The position numbers were made by a program, and so were the translations under genes. 64,000 nt of DNA from Delphinapterus leucas (Eukaryota; Chordata; Mammalia; Artiodactyla; Monodontidae): the NCBI RefSeq assembly GCF_002288925.2, contig NW_022098031.1, positions 5,761,371 to 5,825,370 of the forward strand. Direction: 5' to 3'. The notes beneath the pieces were generated by a model that was given only the letters and a program-made list of their open reading frames with translations, searched no databases and was not told the origin of the DNA. Positions within the stretch are counted from its first letter, which is position 1; every line of letters begins with the position of its first letter. Of the stretch, positions 1-10,454 are shown piece by piece.

Positions 1-117
1 GGGACTGGAGATAGTGTCAGAATTGAATTGAATTGTAGGATAGCCAGCTGGTGTCTGAGAATTGCTTGTTGGTGTGGGAAAACCTCTCCCCCACACATTG
101 AAATTGGGTCTCAGAAT
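1..117. other. Unassigned left edge
   Basis: Three tandem AATTG units lie at 21-35. I do not recognise the rest. No convincing reading frame. Confidence 0.4.
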
Positions 118-190
118 CCTTTTAACATCTTAAATTTACACAATGGTTCATGTCCATTATATCTCAAGAAAACTGGAAAAAATAAAACAA
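118..190 (+). mobile_element. L1 3'-end fragment (old)
   Basis: The stretch at 132-145 (AAATTTACACAATG) is identical to 53254-53267, which lies inside an L1 3' end defined by a 13-bp target-site duplication. It is followed, as there, by a TTATATCTCAA-like segment and an A-rich tail. I infer a short, 5'-truncated, diverged L1 3' UTR in plus orientation. No duplication was placed for this copy. Confidence 0.55.
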
Positions 191-299
191 TATAGTACTA
201 CAGCCTACCATATTTGACAACCATCACCAGATTTTCTTGGGCAGATTTAAGTGTTCCTTCTATATACTTTGCATAGCATCATTTTGTTGACAATGCCCC

Positions 300-410
300 T
301 ACTTTCTCCCATATAGACATTGAACTTCATAAGTGCTAGTACTGTTTACTGGTATCATCCCAGTGCCTAGGTTGCTTGATAAGTATTTACATAGAAGTGA
401 ATAAATGTGT
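300..410 (+). repeat. L2 3'-end fragment
   Basis: The order 'cccagtgcctag', then a TTGATAAGTATTTAC-like segment, then 'gtgaataaa' resembles the conserved 3' end of LINE-2 in sense orientation. Old and diverged; family call from memory. Confidence 0.5.
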
Positions 411-1387
411 GGTCCTTAAGACAGACAGTTGATTTAGAATTCTATTTCATTTTCTTATAGAGACAAATAATATAGAGAGAGATATTTTAACAGACTTCAT
501 TAAAAATAGAACAGCATTGCTAGAAAATAAGTGCATTAGGTATTTTGATAGATACTGATTAGGATCAAAAGTGTACATTTAGCCTATTAGGATGAATATC
601 ACTTAATTATGTTAAGAGTAAAACCAGATATCTGAAGTTATTAGCCATTTGAGATCCAGACAAATCATTTCAGAGACAAGGAGAGAAACACTATGCCAGT
701 GATTTATAAAAAGTGTCAGACTTCAGTGCAATTATAAAGGAAATATAGCTGAAAAGAAGAAAACGTGTGTCATTTAATGTATTTTTCATCCTCAATTCTT
801 TATGTTTATATATATATTGCTTCAAAATATTTCTAAATATTAGAATTTCTTAGACACTATTAGAAATAACACATTTGTTTAAAATCAATTAAAAATACCC
901 TCCAGTATTTGGAAACTTTGGCAAGAAATCAAATCTATTCAGATGCACTCTGCAACTAGCCCTAAGACCCTATTGTACTGGTAGACATTCATTGTTGTAG
1001 TTGTTGTTTTAGCTATTCAGTGTCTATTCTCATTTCTAGTAACAACCTTCCAAAAGACAATTTCTTCTTGCATTCTTGCAGAGAGTATCATTAATATTCA
1101 TTGTCTGTCCCTAGACAAGATGTAGACAGGTAAACCCAGCGAAGCCTATTAGACTCTATCAGGACTTTGAATCATAAGCTAAGTGACCCATATGGGGGAG
1201 GGGGAGTAGAGCTGATTGATCAAAGCAGCAATAGGAGACTCAATTTGTTCTTGCTCCCTCAGCCTGTGGGGCTATATTAGCTCTTGCTCTGTGCTAGTTA
1301 CGGTCTTCAGTTCTTCCCTCAATGAATTCTACTTTCTCTCACATTAGCCAAGGTAGGGCTCTGTGAATTGCAACTAAAACACCATGA
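411..1387. other. Unique AT-rich sequence
   Basis: No repeat family, RNA gene or credible reading frame recognised. A G-rich run lies at about 1194-1207. Confidence 0.5.
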
Positions 1388-1529
1388 AAAGACTTGTTAC
1401 AATGATTTGGTTTCAGCATTACTGAAGCACCTTCAGATCATTTTATTAGTTCAGTTTGAAAGACTTGTTACAAAGATTTAGTTTCAGCATTACTCAAGCA
1501 CCTTCCGATAATTTTATTAGTTCAGTTTG
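1388..1529. repeat. 71-bp tandem duplication, two copies
   Basis: Two adjacent copies of a 71-base unit start at about 1388 and 1459. Both contain AAAGACTTGTTACA and both end in ATTAGTTCAGTTTGA. I count about five mismatches, so this is an old local duplication, not a transposon. Confidence 0.9.
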
Positions 1530-1694
1530 AGTAACATGACTCTCACAATTGTCAAATTCTTTTCCAATATGAAACAAGCAAACAAGCATGGCAGCTGATC
1601 CCATATCTCCAGTGCATGGATTTCAGAACGGTTTTACCTACTACACAGGGCAAATAAAATCATGATCAAGGATGCTTAATGTTTTTAGAAGTTT
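1530..1694. other. Unique sequence
   Basis: Nothing recognised. Confidence 0.4.
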
Positions 1695-1815
1695 ATAATT
1701 TTTCAAGATTTTTCACATTATTACCTTATTTAAATCCTCATAGGAACTCTGTGAAGTAGACAGAAAAGGAAATATTACTCCCATCTTCAAGGGAGGAAAT
1801 TAAGTTTGAAAAAGA
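1695..1815 (+). repeat. MIR SINE fragment
   Basis: 'ttatttaaatcctcatagga' followed by 'ctcccatcttcaagggagga' matches the central part of the mammalian-wide MIR consensus (tail of the region before the 'cccattttacagatgagga' core). Sense orientation, diverged. Confidence 0.65.
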
Positions 1816-1952
1816 AAAAGGAACACCAGAGAGCTATTGAGTTAAAGGAATATATCACATAAATAAAATCATTTTGCATACCAAGTCTAAAAGTACATTG
1901 TAAAACCACATCTAGGGAAATCCTTTATTTTAATGCAATTATTTTATGTATA

Positions 1953-1989
1953 AGAAGCCATCCTAAAAAAAAAAAAAAGAAGCCATCCT
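1953..1989 (+). repeat. Poly(A) flanked by a 12-bp direct repeat
   Basis: AGAAGCCATCCT occurs at 1953-1964 and again at 1978-1989, separated only by an A-run (1965-1977). This is the structure expected of a target-primed retrotransposition that copied only a poly(A) tail. A second A-rich run follows at about 1994-2013. Slippage-mediated duplication is an alternative. Confidence 0.7.
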
Positions 1990-2014
1990 GCTTAAAAAAG
2001 AAAAAAAAAAAAAG

Positions 2015-2374
2015 ACTGGTCTTTCAATTCAGTGTTTGATCCCTGAATCTTCCATTCCTCAGTAAGTGCTGTTCCTACTAGTCTAGTTAATAATCTTGAC
2101 TGTGTAAAATCTGATAGTAACTTTCTATTCAAATAATGTGTAGGGTCATATGGTATTATTCTGACTCAAGGTTGAAGCTGATGATGGTATTTTCACCTTC
2201 AGTGGGGTCATGAAGTTCTGCACTAAAGAGACTGAGTATGGGAAAGAAGAATCTTTATTTTCTCAAGTCCACAATAGTTACTCAACCAGCAACGATTACA
2301 GAGTACAGCCAGGGGCTGACAAATAATCATTCAGGATCTATCTAATTTTAAAATTCTTTATATTAATATATTAC
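2015..2374. other. Unique sequence
   Basis: No repeat family or gene recognised. Confidence 0.4.
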
Positions 2375-2412
2375 CATACACACACAAACACATATATGTA
2401 TGTATGTGTATG
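2375..2412. repeat. CA/TATG-rich simple repeat
   Basis: Imperfect (CA)n passing into (TATG)n just upstream of a SINE insertion. Confidence 0.6.
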
Positions 2413-2444
2413 CAAACATGTTTATATCTTAGAAACAGATTCAG

Positions 2445-2563
2445 GGAATTCTCTGGTGGTCCAGTGGTTAGGACTTTGAGGTTTCATTGCTGAGGGCACG
2501 GGTTCGATCCCTGGTAGGGGGACTCCCGCAAGCCGTGCCACATGGCCAAAATTTAAAAAAGAA
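2445..2563 (+). mobile_element. CHR-type tRNA-Glu SINE
   Basis: The tRNA-derived head reads 'ggaattctctggtggtccag', followed by a pol III B-box-like GGTTCGATCC at about 2501-2510. The element ends in a short A-rich tail. It is bounded by a 14-bp target-site duplication, AGAAACAGATTCAG (2431-2444) and AGAAATAGATTCAG (2564-2577), with one mismatch. The duplication fixes both ends and shows L1-type target-primed insertion. This is the short CHR-1/Bov-tA-like form of cetartiodactyls; the family name is from memory. Confidence 0.92.
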
Positions 2564-2577
2564 AGAAATAGATTCAG

Positions 2578-3674
2578 TTATTATTACTAAAAAGTCTGGA
2601 AAATAATATTTTATATCTATTACAGTTTAAAATATTCCCCCTTTTTATGGCTTACAGCAAATTGACTCCATTTCTTTCTGTTGTTTTCTTTTTGGAAAAA
2701 GGAAACAACTAGCTATCATCATTTCTAAAATAGACTTCATATCTCTGAAGGCCATTCTTAAATTATTCCTTAATTTCTTTTTCCCCAGGCTAAATTATCC
2801 TTTTTATTTTTACTTTTTTTCTTAAAGGCCTTGTGTTTCAACCTTTAATTATCTCCTTTGCTCAACCCCTGCCAAACTCACTACACATATTAAATTGCCA
2901 TTGATTTTTTCATTTGGGTGCCCAGTGGGTACACAGAACTCTACAAAGGATCTTTCATTCATATCCTTGTGATTTCAGCCAAGTACAGAAATTCTGATGT
3001 GAATTTGAACATCATTCCATATACTGTATTAGAGGTTAAAAAATGAGACCTGTGAAGGGTGACTTTTTCAGATAAAATCTGGCCCTACTATGGAGTTTTA
3101 TGTTAATGTAGGGCTAGTAACTTAAATAGTTTCATTTCGTTATTCAAAAAAGTGTTACCTTCTTGTCAGATTGCCCATTGCATCTAAGATTTTTAGGTTT
3201 ATATGACAACATTTTGGACATTTACCTTTCATAATCATAAGAATAAAAGAAGGAAAAAATCTACAATTCAGATTGGATCTATATTTACTAATTTGTCTGT
3301 TTTCACTGCCAAGCCTAAAAAAAAAAAAAAGCTAAAAAACTAGCCTGTTTTGACTGACAACTATTTTTTTTTCAACAGACTCAAGCATTTTGATTTAAGT
3401 GTTAGTCTAAATAGTCAAGTTTGTGTCAATAGACACACTAGTTTTCCTTTATTTGTTTGAAGCAAGAAATTCAAGGGTTCACATTTCAGCTTTCAAGATC
3501 CTCTTTCCTTCCTCCAGTCTGTTTCCTTTTTCCATTCTCAAGCTGAGGTCATCAACTAATGCTACTGGGCAACTAGTTGCTAGTAAAACCACCTTCCATA
3601 TATATCATAGGAATGGCTATTCAACACCATTATACCTATACCTATTTTTGTGTACCTGTTATAGAACTGTAATT
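2578..3674. other. Unique AT-rich sequence
   Basis: Contains an A-run at about 3317-3331. A frame of 119 codons at 3423-3782 has no recognisable domain and runs into a MIR, so I do not call it a gene. Confidence 0.5.
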
Positions 3675-3890
3675 ACTCACCCTCTGGAGCCTGGTATAAT
3701 GAGTCTGCTCCCTACAAACTATGTGATTTATCTAATTCATATGACTACTTTGATCCTCAGTTTTCCCATCATCTATATTTAGTTTCCATATTGGGCTAAT
3801 GTATAGATTAAAGGTAAAATACTGTATATAAGATTCTTTGCACATTGCCTAGCATACAGTAAGTACTGCCAAAATGAATGCTATTAAAAT
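3675..3890 (+). repeat. MIR SINE
   Basis: 'gatcctcagttttcccatca' and then 'ttgcctagcatacagtaagt' match the MIR body and 3' part in sense order. Strongly diverged. Confidence 0.65.
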
Positions 3891-3924
3891 ACATAATATT
3901 TATTAATGGTATTAATTCATAAAA

Positions 3925-4012
3925 TGGAGATACCCAAGCATAGTTGGGCAAGGCTAGTTACTATAAATGATAATCCTCAAAAACTCAGTGGATTAAATAA
4001 CAGTTTTTATCA
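3925..4012 (+). repeat. Possible fragment of an unnamed mammalian repeat
   Basis: 'ctcagtggattaaataacag' followed by 'tttttatcac' resembles the start of a common ancient repeat whose body I see at 8880-9178 and 47500-47830. I cannot name the family. Confidence 0.35.
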
Positions 4013-4784
4013 CACTTAGAAAAATTTACAGCTTATCTGAATAACAAACTAAATTCTTTTTTTCTTTGAAAGTAAAACCATAGTAGAAAACATAGAAATA
4101 TCAAAGAGCACATGGATCCTTTCTGGGGAAATACATAAAATCTTATTTGACTCTTAGATGTGAAATTTACTCTTGTATATTTAAAGGGAATTGCTTTAGA
4201 GAAAGGAACATAAAAGTAAAATAGAATTTAAAATATTCAAATTTCAAAATCTAATAATAAACTTTATCTACCCTGCAGCTGACCTACCATCTTACTACTA
4301 ATTAGGTTCTTAATACTTTAAAATATTGAACTGAATTTTCAGAGTTTGAGGAAGCACATAGAGAACAAGTGGAAAACATACCATAATTTGCTTCAGATGT
4401 TAGAAAAGTACAGCGTGCTTTCTCTAACTGTAATCCCCTCCCTTGTAACAACATTAACTTAAAATCATTTCTAAATTGTTTTTATTTACAAATATGCACA
4501 CACAAAGAATGTCTTTGCAAAGCCAGTGTTTTTGTTTTTTGAAGCAATCATGTATTTTTATTTTTAAAAATTATGACGTGAAATGTACAAAAAGCAAAAG
4601 TATGTGTTAAGAATTGAGAAATCTGTCCATATACTGGTAAGTCAACTAAAATTAGTGAGTAAATGATGAACATTTGGGTATAGATTTCATGGAACTGATA
4701 AAATATAATATTTTGTAATATTTACAAATAATATGCTGCCACTTCTAAGAAAATATCTGTACTTTAGATCTGGCCTTGAACTCT
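4013..4784. other. Unique AT-rich sequence
   Basis: No repeat or gene recognised. Confidence 0.4.
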
Positions 4785-5040
4785 TGCTGTAGTGGAGAGC
4801 TTGCTGGGTGGAATAGCAGGAGGCCTGGGTTCTAACCCAGGTTTTCCTGGACAGCCTCTGGAAACTTAGACAGGTGTTGATTCTAAGCTTCAGTTATCCC
4901 ACTAAGAAAGGAATAGCATTTGAATGGTGAAAATAATATTGTGTAGCATTTGGGTGACTGCTAAATGGGAAAATACATATGAAAACACCAAGCAAGGATT
5001 TAGGCTCATGGTAGACATTCAACACGTCCATTCAATAAAT
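4785..5040 (+). repeat. MIR SINE
   Basis: 'gcctgggttctaacccaggt', then a 'cttcagttatcccactaaga' segment, and at the end 'ggtagacattcaac...attcaataaa', follow the MIR/MIRb order in sense orientation. Confidence 0.7.
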
Positions 5041-6065
5041 TGCCCGTTCCCTATTTTAATTCCCTTCTCTTTTTCCTTCTCTACTCCATCCCTCTTCAAA
5101 CCTCTAGAAATTCACAGCTCTGTATAGTCTCTGCAGACCCCAAGAAACCATAACTTTGAACATGTCTCTGGTTTCCCTTTAAACTGAATCAGTAGGTCAA
5201 TACATGCAGTTACCTCCTTACATTCTGAACATTTTTGCACATTGCCTTGTTTTATGCTTGTATAACTGCAAAAAAGTGACTTCGTTTGGGAGGAGTGGGT
5301 ATACAAACTGTGTATAGTAAATAATTTTCAATACAAGAACAGGTGCTAATGGCAAGAACAGGTGCCAATGGAACACTTGGTCCTTGACGTAGATAGAAGT
5401 AGAGCCAGACAAGGATCAGTTTGAGGAGTCCCTAGAAATTTTAGAAATGTAACTATTCTTTTTCAAAGGAGAAAAATTATAATTTTGTTGACTCTTTGAT
5501 TTAAAAAGTTAAAATGCAAATCATTTCAAATATTTCTTTTTTATATAAAATATAGGCATTTAAAATATAAAGTGTTCACAATTTTATAAAATGTTTTCAT
5601 ATTTTGCACCTGCAAATGATGTCTAATTAGCAATTAGTATTGGCTAAGCTTAAAAATTTTAGTAGTGCAATATAACTAAATCCCCATATTAAAAGCTGAG
5701 TTTTTTTATAACCTTTAGTACTAATTTTCAAACTCAAAATCAACAATGTCCTAGTTGTAATAAAACATAACACCAATAAAATAATGGTATAATAACTCTA
5801 ATAGAAGATTGCATTAATTTGAATATTAAAAACATTATGTTTAAAGTCTGATTTATAGTATCAATGTGACATGATTTGTCCTTTTAGAAGGAATGAGTAT
5901 ATATACCATCTCTTCTCTTTACATATCTCACGCTGTTCTATGAGAATCTTTATATCTTATATCCTTCTTATAAAATACATCCCTTTGGTATAATTGCACA
6001 AAACCACAATTGGTTATTTATTTTGGCTTACTGAACATTATACACATAATCTGTACATTCTGTTT
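5041..6065. other. Unique AT-rich sequence
   Basis: A short local repeat, 'aagaacaggtgc(t/c)aatgg', is present twice at about 5335-5371. Otherwise nothing recognised. Confidence 0.45.
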
Positions 6066-6265
6066 CTTTCATTCATTCATTCTTCATTTATTCATATTTA
6101 TTGATTTTCTACCATGTACTTGGCTGTGACCTAGTTGTTGGGGAGTCAGTATGATGAGATTTGGTTTCAAACCTCAGGAGCTTTCATTCTATTGGGGAAA
6201 TAACACAATACACTCTATTCTATACAAGAAATGATACAGGAAAATTTGAAATTATAGTAATAAAA
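6066..6265 (-). repeat. L2 3'-end fragment (antisense)
   Basis: 'ttcattcattcattcttcat', then 'tctaccatgtacttggctgt', then 'ggagctttcattctattggg' is the reverse order of the LINE-2 3' end. Confidence 0.75.
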
Positions 6266-6379
6266 ACGGTGTGGTAATGTCACAAAATTAGACTAATTTA
6301 AATGAATGCAAGCTAAGATATCAACCCAAGTGCATGTAAGGGCTTAAACATTACAGTGCGTGTTGCGTAGTAGATGGTA

Positions 6380-6540
6380 TTACAAAAATTGGATCGTAAT
6401 ATGAAGAGAAATACAATTAAATCTCTACCTAATTACACATGAAGCTTGAACTTTAGATAGACTAAAGACCTAAAAGTGAAAAGAAAAACTGTAAGGTAAT
6501 TATATTAATACATGAGAGAACATTTTATTGACATAGGGTA
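6380..6540 (+). mobile_element. Old L1M fragment
   Basis: 'ttagatagactaaagaccta' and 'gagaacattttattgacata' resemble L1M ORF2 in sense orientation. Diverged and very short. Confidence 0.5.
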
Positions 6541-6544
6541 AGAG

Positions 6545-6690
6545 GATATCTTTTATCTTCATTTTACAGATGAGGAAACTAAGGCACAGAGAATTTTAGA
6601 AGTTCTCTGGGGTCAGATAATACATGCATGACCCTAGTTTTGAGCTCAGTCTAACTCTGAACCCACAGTCTTAAACACAACATTAAATTG
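6545..6690 (+). repeat. MIR SINE
   Basis: 'cattttacagatgaggaaac' then 'aaggcacagaga' is the MIR core, followed by 'tttgagctcagtctaactct'. Sense orientation. It lies between two old L1M pieces and may have split them. Confidence 0.85.
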
Positions 6691-7041
6691 TCTCATTTCC
6701 AATTACCTAATGCCTGTGCATATCAGGAGAGCTGTTATTTTCAAATTTCAGATGCACAATGATTCAAATTTCATAAATGGGTCATTTTAAATATTACTTT
6801 TTCTTTCTTTGTCAAGAAAATAGTTTCTTTATATAATTTTTGTTAAACAATTGTTTTTCTACCTCCTGTCTGTGATTTTATCCCCCTTATACACTCTCTC
6901 AGAAATTAGAATATTTATGTTCAATAGAATGGAATTGCAGTCTTGTAGATATTTATTTATTGAGGCAAATGTTGTAACTCAATCTTAATTCACCTTAGAA
7001 GACATTAATATGTATTGCCACACTGAAAGAAAGACCAAAAG
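6691..7041. other. Unique AT-rich sequence
   Basis: Nothing recognised. Confidence 0.4.
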
Positions 7042-7110
7042 AAAAAGGGAAAGAAGCAAGGAAGTAAGGAAGGAAGGAAGAGAGGGAGGGAGGAAGGAAG
7101 AGAGGAAGAG
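7042..7110. repeat. GA-rich (GGAA)n tract
   Basis: About 70 bases of nearly pure purine on the plus strand, built from GGAAG/GAGGGAGG units with four successive GGAA repeats in the middle. The complementary frame (66 codons, Ser/Pro/Phe-rich) is only a translation of this tract. Confidence 0.9.
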
Positions 7111-7114
7111 GAAA

Positions 7115-7360
7115 TTTTGTTGAAAATAAAATTTTCCACAAAGAAAAAATATTAACAAATTGGACTATATTAAAATTACAAACTCTGTTTCTCAAAGGAC
7201 ATCCTTAAGATAGCATCCTAACTAGGTAAAGATATTTGCTATTTGGTAATATCTCCTACAGTTGAATGTACATTTACCCCATGAATGAGCCAGAAATTTT
7301 ACTGCTAGGTATATACACAACAGTATCAAACACACGTGCCAAAAGTCATGCACAAGCAAA
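7115..7360 (+). mobile_element. Old L1M ORF2 fragment
   Basis: 'aacaaattggactatattaa' and, further on, 'gccagaaattttactgctag' followed by 'gtatatacac' are characteristic L1 ORF2 3' segments in sense orientation, joined with an internal deletion. Confidence 0.75.
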
Positions 7361-7374
7361 ATAGTTAATTTTTT

Positions 7375-8130
7375 GTTTACATTTATTCACATAATGTTTT
7401 ATTTCCTTCAAATTTAACATGGTATATTATATTAATTGACTTACTAATTTTAAATAAACTTGAATCCATGAAATAAACCTAACATCATAGATTATATTAC
7501 CTTTTTTAGTCATTGTTGAGTTTGGTTTGTTAATAGCTAGGTTTGCATTTTTGCATTTATGTTCATGGGTAAAATTTGCATGTAAGTTTATTTTCATGTA
7601 CTATCTTTATTTGTTTTTGATACAAGGTTATGTTACTCTTATAAATACTGTTGGTATACATATGTTCTTTTCTATTTTCTAGAACAGTTGGTGTAAGATT
7701 AGAATCATATGACCCTAGAAGTTAAAATTTATTAGTGATGCCATGTAGACTAAGAATTTTCTTCAAAGAAAGTTTTAAACTCTTGATTTAATTCAGTTAT
7801 GGAGTTATTTAGAATTTATAGTTCTTCCTTTGTCAATATACAACTTGTGTTCTGAAATTTGTCTATTTCATATGAAGTTTCAAATGTGTTAGTATATAGT
7901 TGTTCATTATATATTAATTTATTAAATCTCATTGAAGATTAGTCTATTTTATTAGATTCCTCTTTCATAAACCAACTTTGAACTTTGTTGATTCCATTTT
8001 GTCTGTTTTTGTAGTATTTCATTATTTTTACTTCTTATCCTTAATATTTCCAGTCATTTACTCTTTGGGTTTATTCATTTTCCTATTTCTAACTTTTGAA
8101 TTCATTCATTTTTAGCCTTTCTGCCTTTTG
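7375..8130 (-). mobile_element. Old L1M ORF2 fragment (antisense)
   Basis: 'tttatgttcatgggtaaaat', 'ttttctattttctagaacag' and 'ttcataaaccaactttgaac' are the reverse complement of the central L1 ORF2 region in the expected order. All frames are broken. It is back to back with the plus-strand L1M piece just upstream. Confidence 0.75.
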
Positions 8131-8619
8131 ATTTTCAATCTTAGGCAAATCCTAGACATTTTCTTGTAATCCCTAAACCAAAGCTTAAATTCACTGCATT
8201 TGTCAACTGCTTGCAAAGGCCTAGGGTAATGTTGCCATTCTTAATTCTGGATTTCCACATCAGTTAGATTTTGGCTAGGTCATGGATTATTTCCTTTGTA
8301 TCTTACTAATGGCTCCATGTTAATTAAGTTATTATTTTTTAATGGTCACTAATAATCTTAATTGTTTTCAGCTGGATTGATGGTCCTGCTGCTTAGCCTA
8401 AAATATTCTTGAAGATACAATATTGTATTCTTTCCGTAGGTGAAATCATCCCATTATTTTGGATATTTTTCTTAAAACCTGTCTTATTCCTTTACCTGTG
8501 TTGCCTCTTTTTTTACACTGTATCCAATTTTTATTTTATTCTCAACATTGAAGCAAACATTAGATACAGTATGCAACCACTATTTAGCCGATGTAAAAAC
8601 TTGAAAACTTCTTTTTCTG
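8131..8619. other. Unassigned sequence
   Basis: A 77-codon hydrophobic frame at 8409-8642 is Phe/Leu-rich, as expected of AT-rich non-coding DNA, and runs into an L1 fragment. No gene called. Confidence 0.4.
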
Positions 8620-8756
8620 TGGGATGGATTGGGAGATTGTGATTGACATATATAAACTAATATGTATAAAATAGATAACTAATTAGAACCTGCTATATAA
8701 AAAATAAAATTAAAAAATTAAAATAAAAGAATTGTAAGCAAAAAAAAAACCCAAGA
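8620..8756 (+). mobile_element. L1 3'-UTR fragment, internally shortened
   Basis: 'gggatggattgggagattgt' followed by 'atgtataaaatagataacta' is the cetartiodactyl L1 3' UTR. The last part of that UTR is missing and the element passes directly into A/T-rich tail sequence, as if polyadenylated early. No clear target-site duplication. Confidence 0.75.
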
Positions 8757-8879
8757 CTTTTTCTTCATTTTGCCCAGTGATTCATTATATTTGAAATCAG
8801 AACTTTTATCATTCAAAATATTATACCTTTTTTCATGGTATCAGAGAATACCAGTGCTGAAACAGACAACACCAAAGTC
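8757..8879. other. Unique sequence
   Basis: Short spacer; nothing recognised. Confidence 0.3.
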
Positions 8880-9178
8880 TCTTTGCCTTAAAATTAAAAG
8901 ATTTGTTTCTCACTCAGATTTATTTATTTCTTACTCAGTCCAACTGGCAGCCGGATTCCATGTGGTGATTCAGGAATCCATGCCCCTTCCATTTAGTAGA
9001 TTCTCAAGTCTTCCCACTCAATCCTCTGCATCTGGCTGTGAAATGATTGGAGATTGGTGGCTGTCACAGGAGATTTGGTGGACCATACCTGGAAGTGTAG
9101 AGCATTTCCATCAGCAATCCATTCGCCATAGTCACATGGCTTCATATAGAGAGAATGTTGGCTGGGAAATGTAGAAGC
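8880..9178 (+). repeat. Ancient interspersed repeat, family not named
   Basis: The order 'tttatttatttcttactcag', then 'catacctggaagtgtagagc', then 'agtcacatggcttc', then 'ggctgggaaatgtag' resembles a common mammalian repeat. Parts of it recur in the same order at 47500-47830. A 134-codon frame across it (8770-9174) has no recognisable domain. Confidence 0.5.
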
Positions 9179-10254
9179 ACTCATTGTTCTTTCCACAGCC
9201 AAATTAAACAGTTACCAAAATAATAGTAAATTAATTGAAAATGACAGAAACAAATAACAACTTGGAAAATTGCCTCAATCTGTGTGGCTAGGTTGTCTAT
9301 CAGCAAGACAAAATGATACAAATGCAAATAATTCAGCCCCCCTTGGGCTATAAAATTGATTATAGACATTTGCATGGTATCATCTTCAAGAATATAGTCA
9401 CAGCTCTGCATATCCCTTTATGTAACTAGTTATGGAATATTACAAAAAATTGTTTGTTTTAAGCCAAGTACTAGAAGAACTGTCAAGATTTTTCTTTCTG
9501 TTTGGGCTTTTTCAGTTCGCAACTACATAAATAATCCAAACTTGGCCTGATTTGATTTTCTAGTGATACTCAAAGGATTAATTAGTGTCTTGCTTCCTTT
9601 CAAACTAACTGACCATTGGCCTTTCATCTTTCTTCCTATTTTGCAGATATCTTACATTAATGATAATAGTAACTCTCATAATAAGCACTCATTTCAGATT
9701 TCAAATTGGTAAAATCTGTTCTTCATTTATTATTTAAATTCATTTGCCTATATATATTCACAAATTTGGGGGGAAGTATATACATTCAGCAGTATCTGAT
9801 AAATTGTTTATTCATCATAGCAATGAAATCAGTTTAAAAATTCTAACATTTGACTCCGCTAAGGTTTGTAGTCTCCTGCAAAAAAAGACTTAGATAGTTT
9901 CCAGTCTTACCTGCCATTGATCTTGACTCTATTCTTACATGTTGTGTGCTGACCATTTAAAATGAATAGTGAAGGATTATAATTCTTGTTTGGAATATTT
10001 GTTTTCATTTTCTCTGTGGTATCCTTAATTTGGTTTTACTAAATTAGAGTAGGAGCTATGTTTTTTTTCTTTTTTTAACTTGTTTTAAAAAAATGTTACA
10101 CCATCTTTTAGTATTCTTATATCCTCCTTATTAGACTTATTTTTATGACCTTTTCCTTGTTGGATTCTAAACTTTTTTATTCATTTCTAATTTTGATGTA
10201 TTTGTCTATTCCAGGGTACTAGAGCTATTAAAGTATGCATTTTAGAAGTACAGT
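9179..10254. other. Unique AT-rich sequence
   Basis: No repeat family or gene recognised. Confidence 0.45.
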
Positions 10255-10440
10255 TAATGTTTTCTACCCTCTCCTGTCTTTCCAAAACTTTCTTCTTCAA
10301 GACTCAACATTCCAACTACATCACCCTGAAGCCTTTTCCCACCTCCCCATTTGAGTTGACTATACATTCTCTGTTCTCTGTTCTCCCAGAGAGATTATTT
10401 ATATTTTTATCATTGTACTAAACAAAGACATAAGAAGTAA
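10255..10440 (+). repeat. L2 fragment
   Basis: 'caccctgaagccttttccca' followed by 'ctctgttctcccagagagat' and 'atcattgtac' follow the LINE-2 3' region in sense orientation. Confidence 0.6.
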
Positions 10441-10454
10441 AAAAAAAAAAAAGG

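Noticed and set aside
3423..3782. 119-codon plus-strand frame
   Set aside because: Leu/Phe/Ile/Ser-rich composition typical of AT-rich non-coding DNA, no domain, and its end overlaps a MIR.
8770..9174. 134-codon plus-strand frame, one of the longest open frames in the window
   Set aside because: More than half lies in an ancient dispersed repeat; no domain; the opposite strand is also open over part of it.
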